Shown: positions 1-9,894 of the stretch, one piece after another
Layout: each line of letters starts with the position of its first letter
How positions within the stretch are numbered: the first letter of the stretch is position 1
Assembly: GCA_000149225.2 (NCBI GenBank)
Contig: CM000694.1
Location: 868,001 to 932,000 of the forward strand
Direction of reading: 5' to 3'
Source of the DNA: Lachancea kluyveri NRRL Y-12651
Lineage: Eukaryota > Ascomycota > Saccharomycetes > Saccharomycetales > Saccharomycetaceae
DNA: 64,000 nucleotides
Notes under the pieces: generated by a model
What the model was told of the DNA's origin: nothing
Seen by the model: only the letters and a program-made list of their open reading frames with translations
Databases searched by the model: none
Program-made: the position numbers and the translations under genes

Positions 1-269
1 TCATATAGCTTCGCACTACTCGAATCATTCGAACTGTCCTTTTCTATCAAACCCCATATCCGATCTTTTATAGCGTTCGGTACAATGTGTAGGCCAGCAT
101 GTTTTGAACTAGTCAAAGACGCTTTTTCCTTCGTTTGGGTTCTTCTGGATAGTGTGTCCGTGCTAATAGATAGGTTTTCCAAATCTTGAATTAGCCGTTG
201 CCTTTTATAGTTTGATATACCTATATTATCAGGGCTGTGAGATCTCTTCATTTTAGGTCTTGGCATCAT
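1..269 (-). CDS. N-terminal part of a YPL071C-like nuclear protein (runs off the window)
   Basis: An open frame reads leftward from an ATG at 269 (followed by a second ATG) to the window edge without a stop, giving 89 codons. Near the N-terminus is a basic stretch with the phrase SPDNIGISNYKRQRLI followed by QDLENLSIS, and further on DRIWGLIEK. From memory, S. cerevisiae YPL071C has closely similar phrases and lies beside MUK1 in the same relative orientation, so this is its likely orthologue. Function is unknown; the basic, low-complexity composition fits a nuclear protein. The gene is cut only by the window edge. It is divergent from MUK1. Confidence 0.75.
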   Translation of the reverse strand, partial: MMPRPKMKRSHSPDNIGISNYKRQRLIQDLENLSISTDTLSRRTQTKEKASLTSSKHAGLHIVPNAIKDRIWGLIEKDSSNDSSSAKLY

Positions 270-625
270 TATTGCGGTTTTCTGGTGGATCTCTACTTTT
301 TTAGTTTGTTCTTATCACTGGTGAATGCAGAACCTTCTAGAAACTCCGTTAAATATTTACACAATTTCTGATTATATCGAACATTACAGTCAGGTTTGAT
401 TAACACTTCCGACTATTGGAATATAGTCTGAACCTAGCTCAGCTCTCTGTGTTTCTTTTTTCACGATTCGCTGTCAGTAGTTTGTTGCGTAATTGGTTTA
501 GTGATCCTTGGCTCTGATCAAAATAAAGGGCTCCGCTTCGGCAAAACTGTTGAACCTAAAAGACTGCAACACAATGAACAGAGACACCTCAAAAGACGAT
601 AGATCATTCCCAATCAGTCATTGAA
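270..625. promoter_or_regulatory. Divergent intergenic region, YPL071C-like / MUK1
   Basis: This stretch of about 350 bases separates two divergently read genes and must hold both promoters. No RNA gene or conserved site is recognisable. Confidence 0.5.
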
Positions 626-2170
626 ATGTTTCACACACCACCGATTAACAACATGAAATTCGATTCTTCTCAAGCAATCAAAGAATCTTACCACCTCCCT
701 ACAGAAGACTCCTTAAACGTCTTATCAGATCTTTCGAATCAATCTAGCAATGCTAGCAGCAACAGTAATACTGGTCTGACTAAAGAAGAAATTGAGCAAG
801 AAGTTGAAAGCATAATTTCTTTGCCCTCAGAATTATCGAAATTGATAGATTTGTTTATTGACGATTTAAAGCAACCCAAGTACCTGAGGCCATTAAGTGT
901 TGTACAATTATCAAGTTTGTTTCAAAGTTTTTACATCAAGTTTGATAGGTCTTCATTCCAGTACCTTACAAGACAAGCTAATGAACCTGCAAATACTTTG
1001 CTAAATGCAAGAGAGTCCTTGAGTAGTGGTTTAAGTGGTATTTTCAACAGAAGTAGAAGTGGTAGCGGAACAAGAAAAAGATCTTCCTCTTTGTTCAGTA
1101 CCGATTCTAACAATGCATTTCAACCTTTATTAACTCCAGAAGAGATCAACAAACAACTTAGAAACAACGAGTTGAATAATCTAAAGATCGAAAGATATAT
1201 GAAATTATGCGAGCATGACGTTTTCCACAAAATCCTTGAGGTGGGTACGTCGGTACCAGGTAATAATAATCACAAACCTTCACGCACATTGAAGGTCACC
1301 AATTTATTCAGAAACAGTCCGGAATTTATCGAGTTTGATAAGTTGTTAAACGAGAAATTAATAACGCTAACCAGTCTCGCCGCACATGGTAAACTGGATT
1401 TGACAAATTTCCTAGCCATGTCTCAAAGAGATGCCAGAGTGGATGAGCTGTGGACGGATTTGGAAAAATTGGTCTACGATTCGATTGCGCCTCACGAGAA
1501 GCTGCAATACTTGCTAAAATTGCACGACGATATGATGACTTTCAACCATACGAGTAACGATGATTTCCTATCTACGCTAATTTACTTGATTATCCACCAA
1601 CCGGTTAAAAACATTTTCTTGAATGTGCAGTTTATTAAGTTGTTTCGTTATAAGAAGAAATTGATTGAAAAGGAATTATATGCGCTAACTAACCTTGAAG
1701 CTGCACTTACATTTGTCCAGAGCTTAACTGTGGCAGATCTTCCTGAAGACTCCAAGGGGAAGCTAAGCCAGGAGGAACGAAAAATCTTGGACACAGCCAT
1801 TACAAATAAGGTTGCATTACCAGAGGTCAAGTTCTGTGGCGAGTCGTCTGCACAGCATCCAGGCCTTCCCCGTAGCAATTCCTATAAAGACTTTGAAAGT
1901 GGGTTCAAAACTGTCAGCACTGCACTAGATTCCTCGTTACGTAACATATTTGGCAAGATAAGATCGTATACACCACCAGCGCAAATCGCATCATCGATTA
2001 ATAACTCTCAAGTGTCTCTGTCAGTGGCTGAAGACGGCGTGAAAAAAAACCTCTCTATTCCAACATCGTGGAAGCAATTTAAAAATCGCCAGTTTGAAGA
2101 ATTAAAAGTTACCGAGCTAAAGCAGCTCTTCGAGAACTATCAGAATATCTTAAATGCCCTTGATGATTAA
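626..2170 (+). CDS. MUK1: MUK1: VPS9-domain guanine nucleotide exchange factor
   Basis: Encodes a 514-residue protein. A helical stretch around residues 290-370 carries the VPS9 pattern (NDDFLSTLIYLIIHQP, then LYALTNLEAALTFVQSL). VPS9 proteins activate Rab5-type GTPases (Vps21, Ypt52, Ypt53 in yeast) at endosomes. Ser-rich linkers around residues 35-50 and 140-165 look disordered. The start ATG is at 626; a second in-frame Met follows at residue 10, so the first nine residues are uncertain. S. cerevisiae Muk1 is of comparable length, lacks the CUE domain of Vps9, and lies between YPL071C and BTS1 just as here. The stop is 39 bases from the convergent BTS1 stop, so the two share a short terminator region with a T tract. 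Confidence 0.9.
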   Translation: MFHTPPINNMKFDSSQAIKESYHLPTEDSLNVLSDLSNQSSNASSNSNTGLTKEEIEQEVESIISLPSELSKLIDLFIDDLKQPKYLRPLSVVQLSSLFQSFYIKFDRSSFQYLTRQANEPANTLLNARESLSSGLSGIFNRSRSGSGTRKRSSSLFSTDSNNAFQPLLTPEEINKQLRNNELNNLKIERYMKLCEHDVFHKILEVGTSVPGNNNHKPSRTLKVTNLFRNSPEFIEFDKLLNEKLITLTSLAAHGKLDLTNFLAMSQRDARVDELWTDLEKLVYDSIAPHEKLQYLLKLHDDMMTFNHTSNDDFLSTLIYLIIHQPVKNIFLNVQFIKLFRYKKKLIEKELYALTNLEAALTFVQSLTVADLPEDSKGKLSQEERKILDTAITNKVALPEVKFCGESSAQHPGLPRSNSYKDFESGFKTVSTALDSSLRNIFGKIRSYTPPAQIASSINNSQVSLSVAEDGVKKNLSIPTSWKQFKNRQFEELKVTELKQLFENYQNILNALDD

Positions 2171-2209
2171 CTCTTTTTTTTTAGTTCTTTCGACTTACTT
2201 AACACTCCC

Positions 2210-3172
2210 TCAAATATCACATAAGTAGGTGACAATTTTGTGTAGTTCAACGGAACCCTCGTTGTCCACCTTAGGTATATATTTTTCCTTTATTAATGTG
2301 CCGACTTCTCTGATCTTATCTCTTGTGTATTCTAGTGATTTACTCTTTTTTTCGAGGTAGTCAACAACATTTCTCTTTAGTTCGTCATCTTGAGTTCTTT
2401 TCCTCAGCACTTCTAGGACGAAAGTATCATTGTTTTCACTACCATATCTAACAGCATGAACAATAGGAAAGGAAAATTTTCCCTCTGATATATCCTCTGC
2501 AAAGCCTTTATTTTCAATCATTTTAGGATCTTGTAAGTTCATGTAATCGTCTCTTATCTGATAAAGAATTCCAAGAAGATTGCTTAGTGGGACTAGTGAG
2601 TGGAATTCGGGTGAGTCGTCACAAAAAACTTCCATTATCTTGACTGTGAGTCTAAATAGCCCCCCAGTTTTGTTCATGACCATGTTTATATAAGAGGTTT
2701 CGTCTGGTGTTTCACACTGGTCTCTCCAATATATGTCCAGGCCTTGTCCTCTGTGCAGATTCATCATTTCTTGGTTAAAGATAATCAAGAGCTTGTTTAA
2801 CAAGTGTTCCTCCCCATTGTTTGCCAGTTTTTGCAAACACTGCATCGCATAGAAGTACATGTAATTCGCAGTATTGATAGTCGAAGGAACACCATATAAC
2901 AAATGGGATGCTTTAATGCCCCTTCTCCATTGTGAATTATCTTCTATATCATCAATCAACAGGCTTGATGTGTGTAGAATCTCAACGAACTCAGATATTA
3001 AACTCACTTTTTCACTTGGTAATCTATAAAACGAGTTGAATGTATGGATTAATAATGCCCTAAAGTTCTTCCCAGGTTTCGATGCTAAATGTTCATACGG
3101 ATTCCGCAACAGAGACTCATATTCTTGAGTCCAATATGGCTCCTTGTTAATCAGGCTTTCTATGGTATCCAT
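2210..3172 (-). CDS. BTS1: BTS1: geranylgeranyl diphosphate synthase
   Basis: A 320-residue trans-prenyltransferase that condenses farnesyl diphosphate with isopentenyl diphosphate to make geranylgeranyl diphosphate, used to lipidate Rab and Rho GTPases. The first Asp-rich motif is DDIED at residues 74-78 and the second is RDDYMNLQD near residue 208. The conserved phrases PSTINTANYMYF, LHRGQGLDIYWRD and MVMNKTGGLFRLT are all present. It is slightly shorter than the 335-residue S. cerevisiae enzyme. It lies convergent with MUK1 and divergent from DER1 (147 bases between starts). Neighbours match YPL069C synteny. The product is cytosolic, and its link to Rab biology fits its neighbour MUK1, though no operon logic applies in yeast. 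Confidence 0.95.
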   Translation of the reverse strand: MDTIESLINKEPYWTQEYESLLRNPYEHLASKPGKNFRALLIHTFNSFYRLPSEKVSLISEFVEILHTSSLLIDDIEDNSQWRRGIKASHLLYGVPSTINTANYMYFYAMQCLQKLANNGEEHLLNKLLIIFNQEMMNLHRGQGLDIYWRDQCETPDETSYINMVMNKTGGLFRLTVKIMEVFCDDSPEFHSLVPLSNLLGILYQIRDDYMNLQDPKMIENKGFAEDISEGKFSFPIVHAVRYGSENNDTFVLEVLRKRTQDDELKRNVVDYLEKKSKSLEYTRDKIREVGTLIKEKYIPKVDNEGSVELHKIVTYLCDI

Positions 3173-3319
3173 AGTCTCAGTTCAAACTTCTACGTATGAA
3201 GTTTTACAGTTAAAGGACATCGTGGTCCATCTAAACCGCTGAAAAAACCGTTTCGCACCTGTAAACGAACACCTACCTCAGCAAAATAAAGAGAAAAAAC
3301 ACAAAATATATACAGGGAA

Positions 3320-3952
3320 ATGGACGGATTATTGCTAAACTTGGTCGGTGGTATACCTCTAGTAACCAGAATATGGGCACTAGGGACTGTGGCACTCTCA
3401 GTGCTCACTGCAACGGGCATCGTAGAGAAAACGGCTACATTATACACTTATGATCTTGTGTTCAAGAAAGGCCAGTATTACAGGTTGTTCTACGCCCTTT
3501 TCGACTATGGAGGATTCAGTTGGGCTTCTATTTTTTACATCATTATTTCGGTGAATCACTTGAGTTCTTTAGAAAGCTCATTTACTAGGAGAAGCAGGTT
3601 TCTTTGGTTATGCCTCTTTCTATTTTCAAGCATAGTCGCAACATCTAAGTATGTGCAACCTCTAGACTCCTTGGGTTTGATATTACATGAGAACTTAGTT
3701 TATTACATGGTAAGAAAAGATCTGAGTGCGAATGTTCGCAACGTTGGTGGATTTTCTTTTATTTCTTTGCTGATTCCCCTCTACTCAAACTTCGCCACCT
3801 ACATCAGCTATCAGTGTAGTTTAAAGCAGGTCTCCTTAAACTTTTTACCTGGTCATATTGCTTACTTTTTTGACAAAGTTTTGGGTAAGATATATGGCAT
3901 AGATTTTGGAAAGCCCCCAACCGATCTAATCTGGGGTAATAATGAGGAATGA
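3320..3952 (+). CDS. DER1: DER1: Derlin of the ER-associated degradation complex
   Basis: A 210-residue multispanning membrane protein of the Derlin family. The phrases TYDLVFKKGQYYRLFYALFD and LGLILHENLVYY and a C-terminal LGKIYGID match S. cerevisiae Der1 (211 residues), which moves misfolded luminal proteins out of the ER as part of the Hrd1 ligase complex. Four to six hydrophobic segments are visible. In S. cerevisiae DER1 is YBR201W on chromosome II. Here it sits between BTS1 and the YPL068C-like gene, both chromosome XVI genes in S. cerevisiae, so this is one of the places where the two duplicated tracks interleave. Confidence 0.93.
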   Translation: MDGLLLNLVGGIPLVTRIWALGTVALSVLTATGIVEKTATLYTYDLVFKKGQYYRLFYALFDYGGFSWASIFYIIISVNHLSSLESSFTRRSRFLWLCLFLFSSIVATSKYVQPLDSLGLILHENLVYYMVRKDLSANVRNVGGFSFISLLIPLYSNFATYISYQCSLKQVSLNFLPGHIAYFFDKVLGKIYGIDFGKPPTDLIWGNNEE

Positions 3953-3980
3953 AACGGATGAAATTAGTTATTATATACTA

Positions 3981-4904
3981 TTAAGAAAGTAAAGGAATAT
4001 CTCTAAATTGTGCGGAATTTCCACGGTCCAAGCTCGATACTTCACTAAACATGTTGGAATGCTTCTTTTTAGACCTTTTTTTATCCGGCCAGAATAAAGA
4101 GAGATCTCTCTCTTTTTGTAGGATTCTGTTAATTTTGTTGTTAATGATCTGTGTATCGTTTCTCTTAGCAGTAATGGAATCCTTACTCTCTTTGTCCTTG
4201 GCCCTATCTTTCTCCTTCGACATTGTGATATCCAGGATATCTTGGATATCGATACCGTGCAGCTCAGCAATAAATGGGATCATATTTTCATCCTTAGTGG
4301 AAGGGTCTGTCATTATCATTAATTTAGCATCCAGAGTGTTCCCTGATGCTTGTGAATTTTTTGTCCCATTTTGCTCGTTTTTTTTGGAATTGAGTTGAGA
4401 TTTGATCTCTGACAGTAATGCCGCTCCATCGTAATTGTCTCTTGGTTTTAGGCTGTTTAAAGATTCTAGCAACTCGTTTAAATTAGCAGTAATAGCATTC
4501 AATGTAGTCATGTCGTCGGGGTGTCTCAATACATCTATTCCATAACTACCTAGAAATGCAGGTTTTTTCAGATTTTTATAGTAGGTCTCATACTGATCCG
4601 ATATTAGCTTTTTTAGCTTGCTAATCGATGATTCCAACAACTTGATATCTAAGTGCTCTAGGTCGTTGTGTGAATGAATAAAACCATCTGTGTAAATTGG
4701 TCTTTTCTTAAAGACATACTTCGGTCTTGAAAAGCGGTCGAATTCTTTCTTGCGATTTCTTCTACAACTTATTCTTTTCTTAGGAATGTCAGTCATTGAA
4801 TCCACATCCGTGATTCTTTTGTTACGTTTTCTGGTAGTATCTTCATCTGTTCGTATATTCGGCTTGGTATTGTTTTTTCTCCTAGATGATCTTCTCAACT
4901 CCAT
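3981..4904 (-). CDS. YPL068C-like protein of unknown function, probably nuclear
   Basis: Encodes a 307-residue charged protein with no membrane segment or signal peptide. The N-terminal 60 residues are very basic (RRSSRRKNN, KKRISCRRNRKK), like a nuclear localisation signal. The middle (residues 85-170) is predicted helical, and the C-terminal third is low-complexity Lys/Ser/Asp. Position between DER1 and HTC1, orientation and size agree with S. cerevisiae YPL068C (about 293 residues), a nuclear protein of unknown role. I recognise no enzyme motif. It converges with DER1, with 28 bases between the two ends. Confidence 0.7.
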   Translation of the reverse strand: MELRRSSRRKNNTKPNIRTDEDTTRKRNKRITDVDSMTDIPKKRISCRRNRKKEFDRFSRPKYVFKKRPIYTDGFIHSHNDLEHLDIKLLESSISKLKKLISDQYETYYKNLKKPAFLGSYGIDVLRHPDDMTTLNAITANLNELLESLNSLKPRDNYDGAALLSEIKSQLNSKKNEQNGTKNSQASGNTLDAKLMIMTDPSTKDENMIPFIAELHGIDIQDILDITMSKEKDRAKDKESKDSITAKRNDTQIINNKINRILQKERDLSLFWPDKKRSKKKHSNMFSEVSSLDRGNSAQFRDIPLLS

Positions 4905-5712
4905 ATCACAGTGGTTCCTGCTCGTGAAAAAATATGGCCAGTTGAATTGTTGTATGATACTCTTACTTTGCAGTAAATGAGATGAGATGAGTTGAGATGA
5001 GATGAGATGGAAAGATGAAGAAGTGCTACAGTTTTTTTTTTCGAAATTTTCAAGTATTTCTTTTTGTGCGTTGCGAGTGATTTCAAAGTTGGATCCAAAT
5101 AAGATTAACAGTTAAAACGATCAGTGTCAATTTTCTTTTTAGAGACTAAGAACTATACTATTCTCAGATTATACGATTTGCTCTTCTAATTAAATTTCAT
5201 GACTCGAAGAATTTTTGTACATTTTAGATCGCCTCTTCTCTGGTTTTAAAGACAACCAGAACATCTTTCTGAGTTTTTTTCAATCAAATATAAGACCATT
5301 AGTGCTTCTAAAGAGGTGGTAATAATTCTTGAAGTTTACATCTAACAAGTAGTAATTTTCGGTCGGACCTACGTCTCACTTACTTAGATATTGTATCTAG
5401 TTTACGATTCCCGCCTTGTCCAGTAAATAAACGGAAATCTTTTTTGTGTAAGACTCGGTGGTATTGTTGGAAATGAGATGTTGGGTTGGGAATGCCTATC
5501 GGTGGAGCGGCATGTTTCTTAAGAGAAACTGGCAACAGCGTGAGCATACGCAACTAAGTCTAAGTAAAAAATTATATCTGAAGTGGTTGGCCCTGAATGG
5601 TTTTACGTCAACGGATGGGGACTGTCAGAATTGCGAACAGTAAATTTCCATTGATACTACTACGAGGATGAACCACTATGTACCGCTCTATTTTTTAGAT
5701 TATGCCGTGTGC
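4905..5712. other. Intergenic region upstream of YPL068C-like, with a GAGAT-type repeat
   Basis: About 800 bases between the YPL068C-like start and the HTC1 stop. An imperfect tandem repeat of the pentamer GAGAT occupies about 4977-5010. The longest open frame lacks resemblance to any known protein. The YPL068C-like promoter must lie here; nothing else is recognised. Confidence 0.5.
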
Positions 5713-6345
5713 TCATTTCAATGGCATAAAACTGGGCTCGGTTTTTATTAACCACTCAACTTTTTCTCTCTCCTCGGTATTTATGAGTATATGAACATGC
5801 GATATGGATTTGATGCTCTGTAACCGTGGATAATTCACAAACCACATGTAATCAGTTAGTCCTAATGTTTTTTTTAGGTTTAATTCCAAGAATCGATCGA
5901 TTTTGGATTTTACCACCGGATTCACGCCCTGAATTTTATCTTCTAAATCCAACGTCTCCTCATCAGAGTTATCGGTGGCCTTTTGTTCATATAATGGAAT
6001 GTACAGCTTACTCCATAGTACCAAGTGGTATACGCCCTTTTCGAAGTTATAAGGGAAATCGTTTTTCAATAATTTGTAAAGAGAAGTGTCAGAAAATATC
6101 ACATTGGTCTTGTCTTCATCGGTGGGATACTTTTGTGCCAATCTGGATAGTTCAGCCCGAGACCAGGCCAACTTTTCATCAATGATATTATCAGCTACAT
6201 TTGTCCCACGTTTCTTTAGCTTTGCCTTGAACTGATGGTATCTTTCAGTCTCCTCTGGGGATCTCGAAAGTTTGTATAATTCACCAGTTTGGATGTAGTA
6301 ACAAATTTCTTTCCACGAAATAAGTCTCTCCGGATTGTTTGTCAT
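5713..6345 (-). CDS. HTC1: HTC1 (YPL067C) family, DUF3605 protein
   Basis: Encodes 210 residues from the first true ATG at 6345; upstream in-frame codons contain no ATG. Features such as ISWKEICYYIQTGELYKLSR near the N-terminus, LSRLAQKYPTDEDK, and WFVNYPRLQSIKSISHVHI near the C-terminus fit the fungal DUF3605 family (the N-acetylglucosamine-induced protein 1 group), whose yeast member is YPL067C/HTC1 (198 residues). No membrane segment or signal peptide is seen and the molecular role is unknown. The VHI phrase and conserved aromatic residues in the C-terminal half may form the core of a small alpha/beta fold; this is inference. Its downstream neighbour in S. cerevisiae is RGL1, but here ALD6 follows, marking the left end of an inversion. 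Confidence 0.75.
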   Translation of the reverse strand: MTNNPERLISWKEICYYIQTGELYKLSRSPEETERYHQFKAKLKKRGTNVADNIIDEKLAWSRAELSRLAQKYPTDEDKTNVIFSDTSLYKLLKNDFPYNFEKGVYHLVLWSKLYIPLYEQKATDNSDEETLDLEDKIQGVNPVVKSKIDRFLELNLKKTLGLTDYMWFVNYPRLQSIKSISHVHILINTEEREKVEWLIKTEPSFMPLK

Positions 6346-6638
6346 CGTTTTAGTTTGTTTATCTGTTAGCGTATCTTGGATGGAGTAGATAGTTTCCACA
6401 AACCTCACCGAATTTCTTTTATTAAATTTGTAAAGAATCCCAACTCTTCGGACAACAACAGTCCGAGTAAGTTATCAACCGAGAAATATCGAAGAAATCA
6501 TGCCAAAACAAAATTATTACTTTTTTTTCATTTATTTCATGAAGATACGCAAATATATACAGTACACCATGGTTAAAACAGGATATTTTCTCCAGTTTTA
6601 ACGACCAATCCTAACATAGCAGGAACGCTACAAAAAGC

Positions 6639-8144
6639 CTAATCTAACTTTATTCTGACAGCCTTGACTTGAGTGTAAGCCTCGAATACTTCTTCACCCA
6701 TTTCTCTACCATAACCAGATTGCTTGCAACCACCGAATGGAACAGATGCATCGAAATCGTTATAAGTGTTGACCCAGACGGTACCGGCCTTTAGCATCTT
6801 GGAAACCTTCAAAGCTGTGCTCAAGTTTTCGGTTTCAATACCAGCACCCAAACCGAACTCAGAGTCGTTGGCCATAGCAACACCGTCTTCGATGTCTTTG
6901 AATTTAGAGATAGTGACGACAGGACCGAAGATTTCTTCTTTGACGATTCTCATGTCCTCTTTGACATCGTAGAAAACAGTTGGTCTGATAAAGTAACCCT
7001 TGTCACCGACTCTTTCACCACCGGTCAAAAGCTTGGCACCTTCTTCCTTACCAATGTTGATGTAGTTGATCACGGTGTCAAATTGAGACTTGTTATTGAT
7101 AGCACCTTGGTAATTGGATTCGTCGAATGGAGAACCAACCTTGATATTGTTTTCCAAATATTCCTTGAAAGCTGCTAGTAATCTGTCGTGAATACCTTCT
7201 TGTACGTAAATTCTAGAACCGGAAGAACAAATTTGGCCCGCGTTCTTGAAAATACCATTCACCAAGTTTTGCAAAGTCTTTTCCAACTTACAATCGTCAA
7301 AGACCAAATGAGCAGACTTACCACCCAATTCCAAAGTAACCTTTTTCAAGTTGGAAGCAGCAGCTTTGATGGCAACATCTCTACCTATTTCTGTGGAACC
7401 GGTGAAGGCGATTTTTCTAATCTTTGGGTGGTTGGTGATAGTGTCACCGACAGATCTGCCTGGACCCGGAACGATGTTAACAACACCGTCTGGAATACCA
7501 ACTTCCTTACACAAGGAAGCAAAGTATAGGGCATTCAATGGAGTTGGAGATGCTGGCTTTAGGACAACAGTGTTACCAGCAGCCAAAGCAGGAGCGATTT
7601 TCCAAGAGAGCATCATCAATGGGAAATTCCATGGAATGATTTGGCCACAGACACCAACTGGCTCTCTCAAAGTGTAGTTGACATAGCCTTCACCAGTGTT
7701 GATGGTTCTGCCACCTAGTTTGTCAGCGTAACCAGCGGCAATTTTAAGGTAGTCGACGACCAAACCGACATCACCACGAGCCAAAGCCAATGTTTTACCG
7801 TTGTCCAAGGCTTCGATGGAAGAAATCAACTCCTTTCTTTCTTCAACAAGGTTGGCCAACTTGAACAAATAGGATGCTCTAATTCTTGGGTCACATGTGG
7901 ACCAAGAAGAGTTGAAAGCCTTGTCGGCACATTCAACGGCATATTCGACATCATCCTTGGTAGCAGAATAGACTTCAGCGACAATCTCTTCAGTAGAAGG
8001 ATTTTCAACCTTCAAAGTCTTTTGGTCCTGAGACTTGATGAACTCGTTGTTGATGAACAAACCGGTTGGTTGTTCGTAGGAAAGACCGTTTGGCAAAGTG
8101 ATCTTTAGGGGTTCGGCAGTTTCCAAGTTGATTTTAGTGGACAT
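6639..8144 (-). CDS. ALD6: ALD6: NADP-type cytosolic acetaldehyde dehydrogenase
   Basis: Encodes a 501-residue aldehyde dehydrogenase that oxidises acetaldehyde to acetate, a main source of cytosolic acetyl-CoA and NADPH. The phrase [21 protein letters not shown], the cofactor-site [12 protein letters not shown], the catalytic Glu phrase VTLELGGKS and the catalytic Cys phrase [13 protein letters not shown] are present, as is the EEIFGPVV segment. It is closest in memory to S. cerevisiae Ald6 (500 residues, YPL061W). The start is the ATG at 8144 in good context (A at -3). Upstream codons stay open for 39 triplets with a basic, presequence-like composition, but they have no ATG and contain a TATA box, so they are treated as promoter. 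The codon bias is strong, indicating high expression. Confidence 0.93.
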   Translation of the reverse strand: MSTKINLETAEPLKITLPNGLSYEQPTGLFINNEFIKSQDQKTLKVENPSTEEIVAEVYSATKDDVEYAVECADKAFNSSWSTCDPRIRASYLFKLANLVEERKELISSIEALDNGKTLALARGDVGLVVDYLKIAAGYADKLGGRTINTGEGYVNYTLREPVGVCGQIIPWNFPLMMLSWKIAPALAAGNTVVLKPASPTPLNALYFASLCKEVGIPDGVVNIVPGPGRSVGDTITNHPKIRKIAFTGSTEIGRDVAIKAAASNLKKVTLELGGKSAHLVFDDCKLEKTLQNLVNGIFKNAGQICSSGSRIYVQEGIHDRLLAAFKEYLENNIKVGSPFDESNYQGAINNKSQFDTVINYINIGKEEGAKLLTGGERVGDKGYFIRPTVFYDVKEDMRIVKEEIFGPVVTISKFKDIEDGVAMANDSEFGLGAGIETENLSTALKVSKMLKAGTVWVNTYNDFDASVPFGGCKQSGYGREMGEEVFEAYTQVKAVRIKLD

Positions 8145-8230
8145 GTTTCGTTTGTTTGCTAGGATAAGCTTGTTGATCGAATGAAAAGAATGAGCCTTGA
8201 GAGTAGCCTGACACAGAGGTAAGGCTACTG

Positions 8231-8238
8231 TATTTATA
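8231..8238 (-). promoter_or_regulatory. TATA box of ALD6
   Basis: On the minus strand the sequence reads TATAAATA, about 90 bases upstream of the ALD6 ATG, the usual yeast spacing. Its position inside the open leader argues against a longer protein. Confidence 0.6.
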
Positions 8239-8458
8239 CGTTTCAATGCAAATCTGGACACTATAAGAAAAAGAAAAGATGGCCCTGATAACTCCTTGTC
8301 CTAGAGGGTGTACACACATTCGTGTACCTTTCACCCACTTTAGACACAAGGCCGGAATTATCAGCAAGCAAATTTCGATTAGTTAGTAATGTTCTGAGGT
8401 ATGATACGGTCGCGCGCTGACATCTTGGCAAGTGCCAAACTGAGGCCCGGAGGAGAAG

Positions 8459-8815
8459 AGGGGCAAAAGAGGGTATTACAAAACGGCTGTACGCCACCAG
8501 CCTCACGGCTCCGGGTTGTGACGTTTTTGAAGCAACCTTGCAGGATATTCTTTGCCCTCTTTTTGTTGGATGTCGAGAATTCACTTAGATTATGTAAGGG
8601 GCAAAATTTTTTGTTTGTCAGCAGTGCCCCTCACCGGAAGCTCGGTCAGATCACGTGTATATTACCTCGCACCGCTTACAACGGTGTTATCCGGTGGTGC
8701 GAAGAAACACCCACCTTTTTCGTCTCGACACCCAGATATGGACGTATACTTTAGAAGTATCGAAAAGAACATATTAATGACGGTGAACAAACGACCGGAT
8801 GAACGAAGACAGGGG
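8459..8815. promoter_or_regulatory. Four stress-response elements (STRE) upstream of ALD6
   Basis: The Msn2/Msn4 core AGGGG or its complement CCCCT occurs at 8459-8463, 8597-8601, 8627-8631 and 8811-8815, that is 315-670 bases upstream of ALD6. S. cerevisiae ALD6 is known to respond to stress through Msn2/4. That these sites are functional is inference. Confidence 0.45.
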
Positions 8816-9894
8816 CAAACGAGCAAGCGAATGACCTGATTGAATCGAGATTTTTGAGGAAATGCGGACAGCTCGTGTTCTTTTTACTTCTTTTGCCCTT
8901 TTAGAGAACCCGAAAACCACCTCTTCTCAACCACAGACATAACTCTAAAAATTTCCAAGATGTTTGCGCTTAACCTGATTGCTTCTTGAAATTTCGTTTT
9001 CAACTTACTCTCACTGCTACTGATATGGATACCCTTGGGTAGCTATGTATAACTGTTGTCAGGTGGACGACTAAATTTTGTTATATATAACTTAACGAAG
9101 TGATGCCAGCCCATCGATGATTCATCTTCTTCATGCAATCCTCGGTTTCTTCTTTTCTTTTTTTTTTTCCTTTTTCGAGAGGACGCCGTGCACAGACCGT
9201 GAGGCTTCACGACGGCTATAGGGCTTTACCTGGAGGTATGGCTCGATCTTGTGATCAGATTGATGGTATCGGAAAAACTGAGGCGCACCCATACGGACTA
9301 CGTTGCCCATCCAGGACTGCTGTATTATTCTTTTGTCCTGTAAGAGAATAGAAACAGGGGCTGCGTGTAGACAGCCCCTCACTTCACAGTCTCTTATTTC
9401 AGCCGCGAGGTGAGTCTCCTCTTGCTCGAACGAGGTTGAAAAAGAAAGGAGGAAAAAAATGCCTAAGTAGTTTCGGACATAAGCTACAACCGCTTTTAAA
9501 GCGTAAATAATTCAACAAGTTGAAAACTCTTTAACAACCGAGGTTCATCATGTTGCGGAGGCCCTAGCGCAGTTTCTTATTCATCAGTTCTTCTCCTCAT
9601 CTCAGTAGAACCCCACGCCTCGTACCAATTCTCCCCGCTTTGGGCCCTTAGCTGTTGTTACTCTCTAATACTTCTCATTTCCTGGTTTTTAAGCCTCAAG
9701 AGAGAAAACCGGATATACCACTCTTACCTGTCAACAGTCTAAAACCGGAATCATTTTTTTCGGAATTTATCAAAAGGTCGATACCTCGTAAAACTAAAAA
9801 CCAAACAAAGCTGCCATTCTGAAGCATAATTAAAGTAATAAACATTTTCTAAAAAGAAAAAAAAAAAAAGAAAAATAACATCAACTATTTATTG
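8816..9894. other. Distal intergenic region between ALD6 and COS111, with a GC-rich islet
   Basis: Beyond the ALD6 promoter there are about 1.1 kb without a supportable protein gene. A GC-richer patch at roughly 9180-9420 contains a perfect 8-bp hairpin (AGGGGCTG at 9356-9363, CAGCCCCT at 9372-9379). It matches no RNA gene I recognise. Confidence 0.35.

Noticed and set aside
8145-8261. An in-frame 39-codon leader upstream of ALD6 with presequence-like composition (no acids, nine basic residues), suggesting a mitochondrial isoform from a non-ATG start
   Set aside because: It has no ATG, and a TATA box (8231-8238) lies inside it, so the transcript most likely begins further down and cannot encode it.
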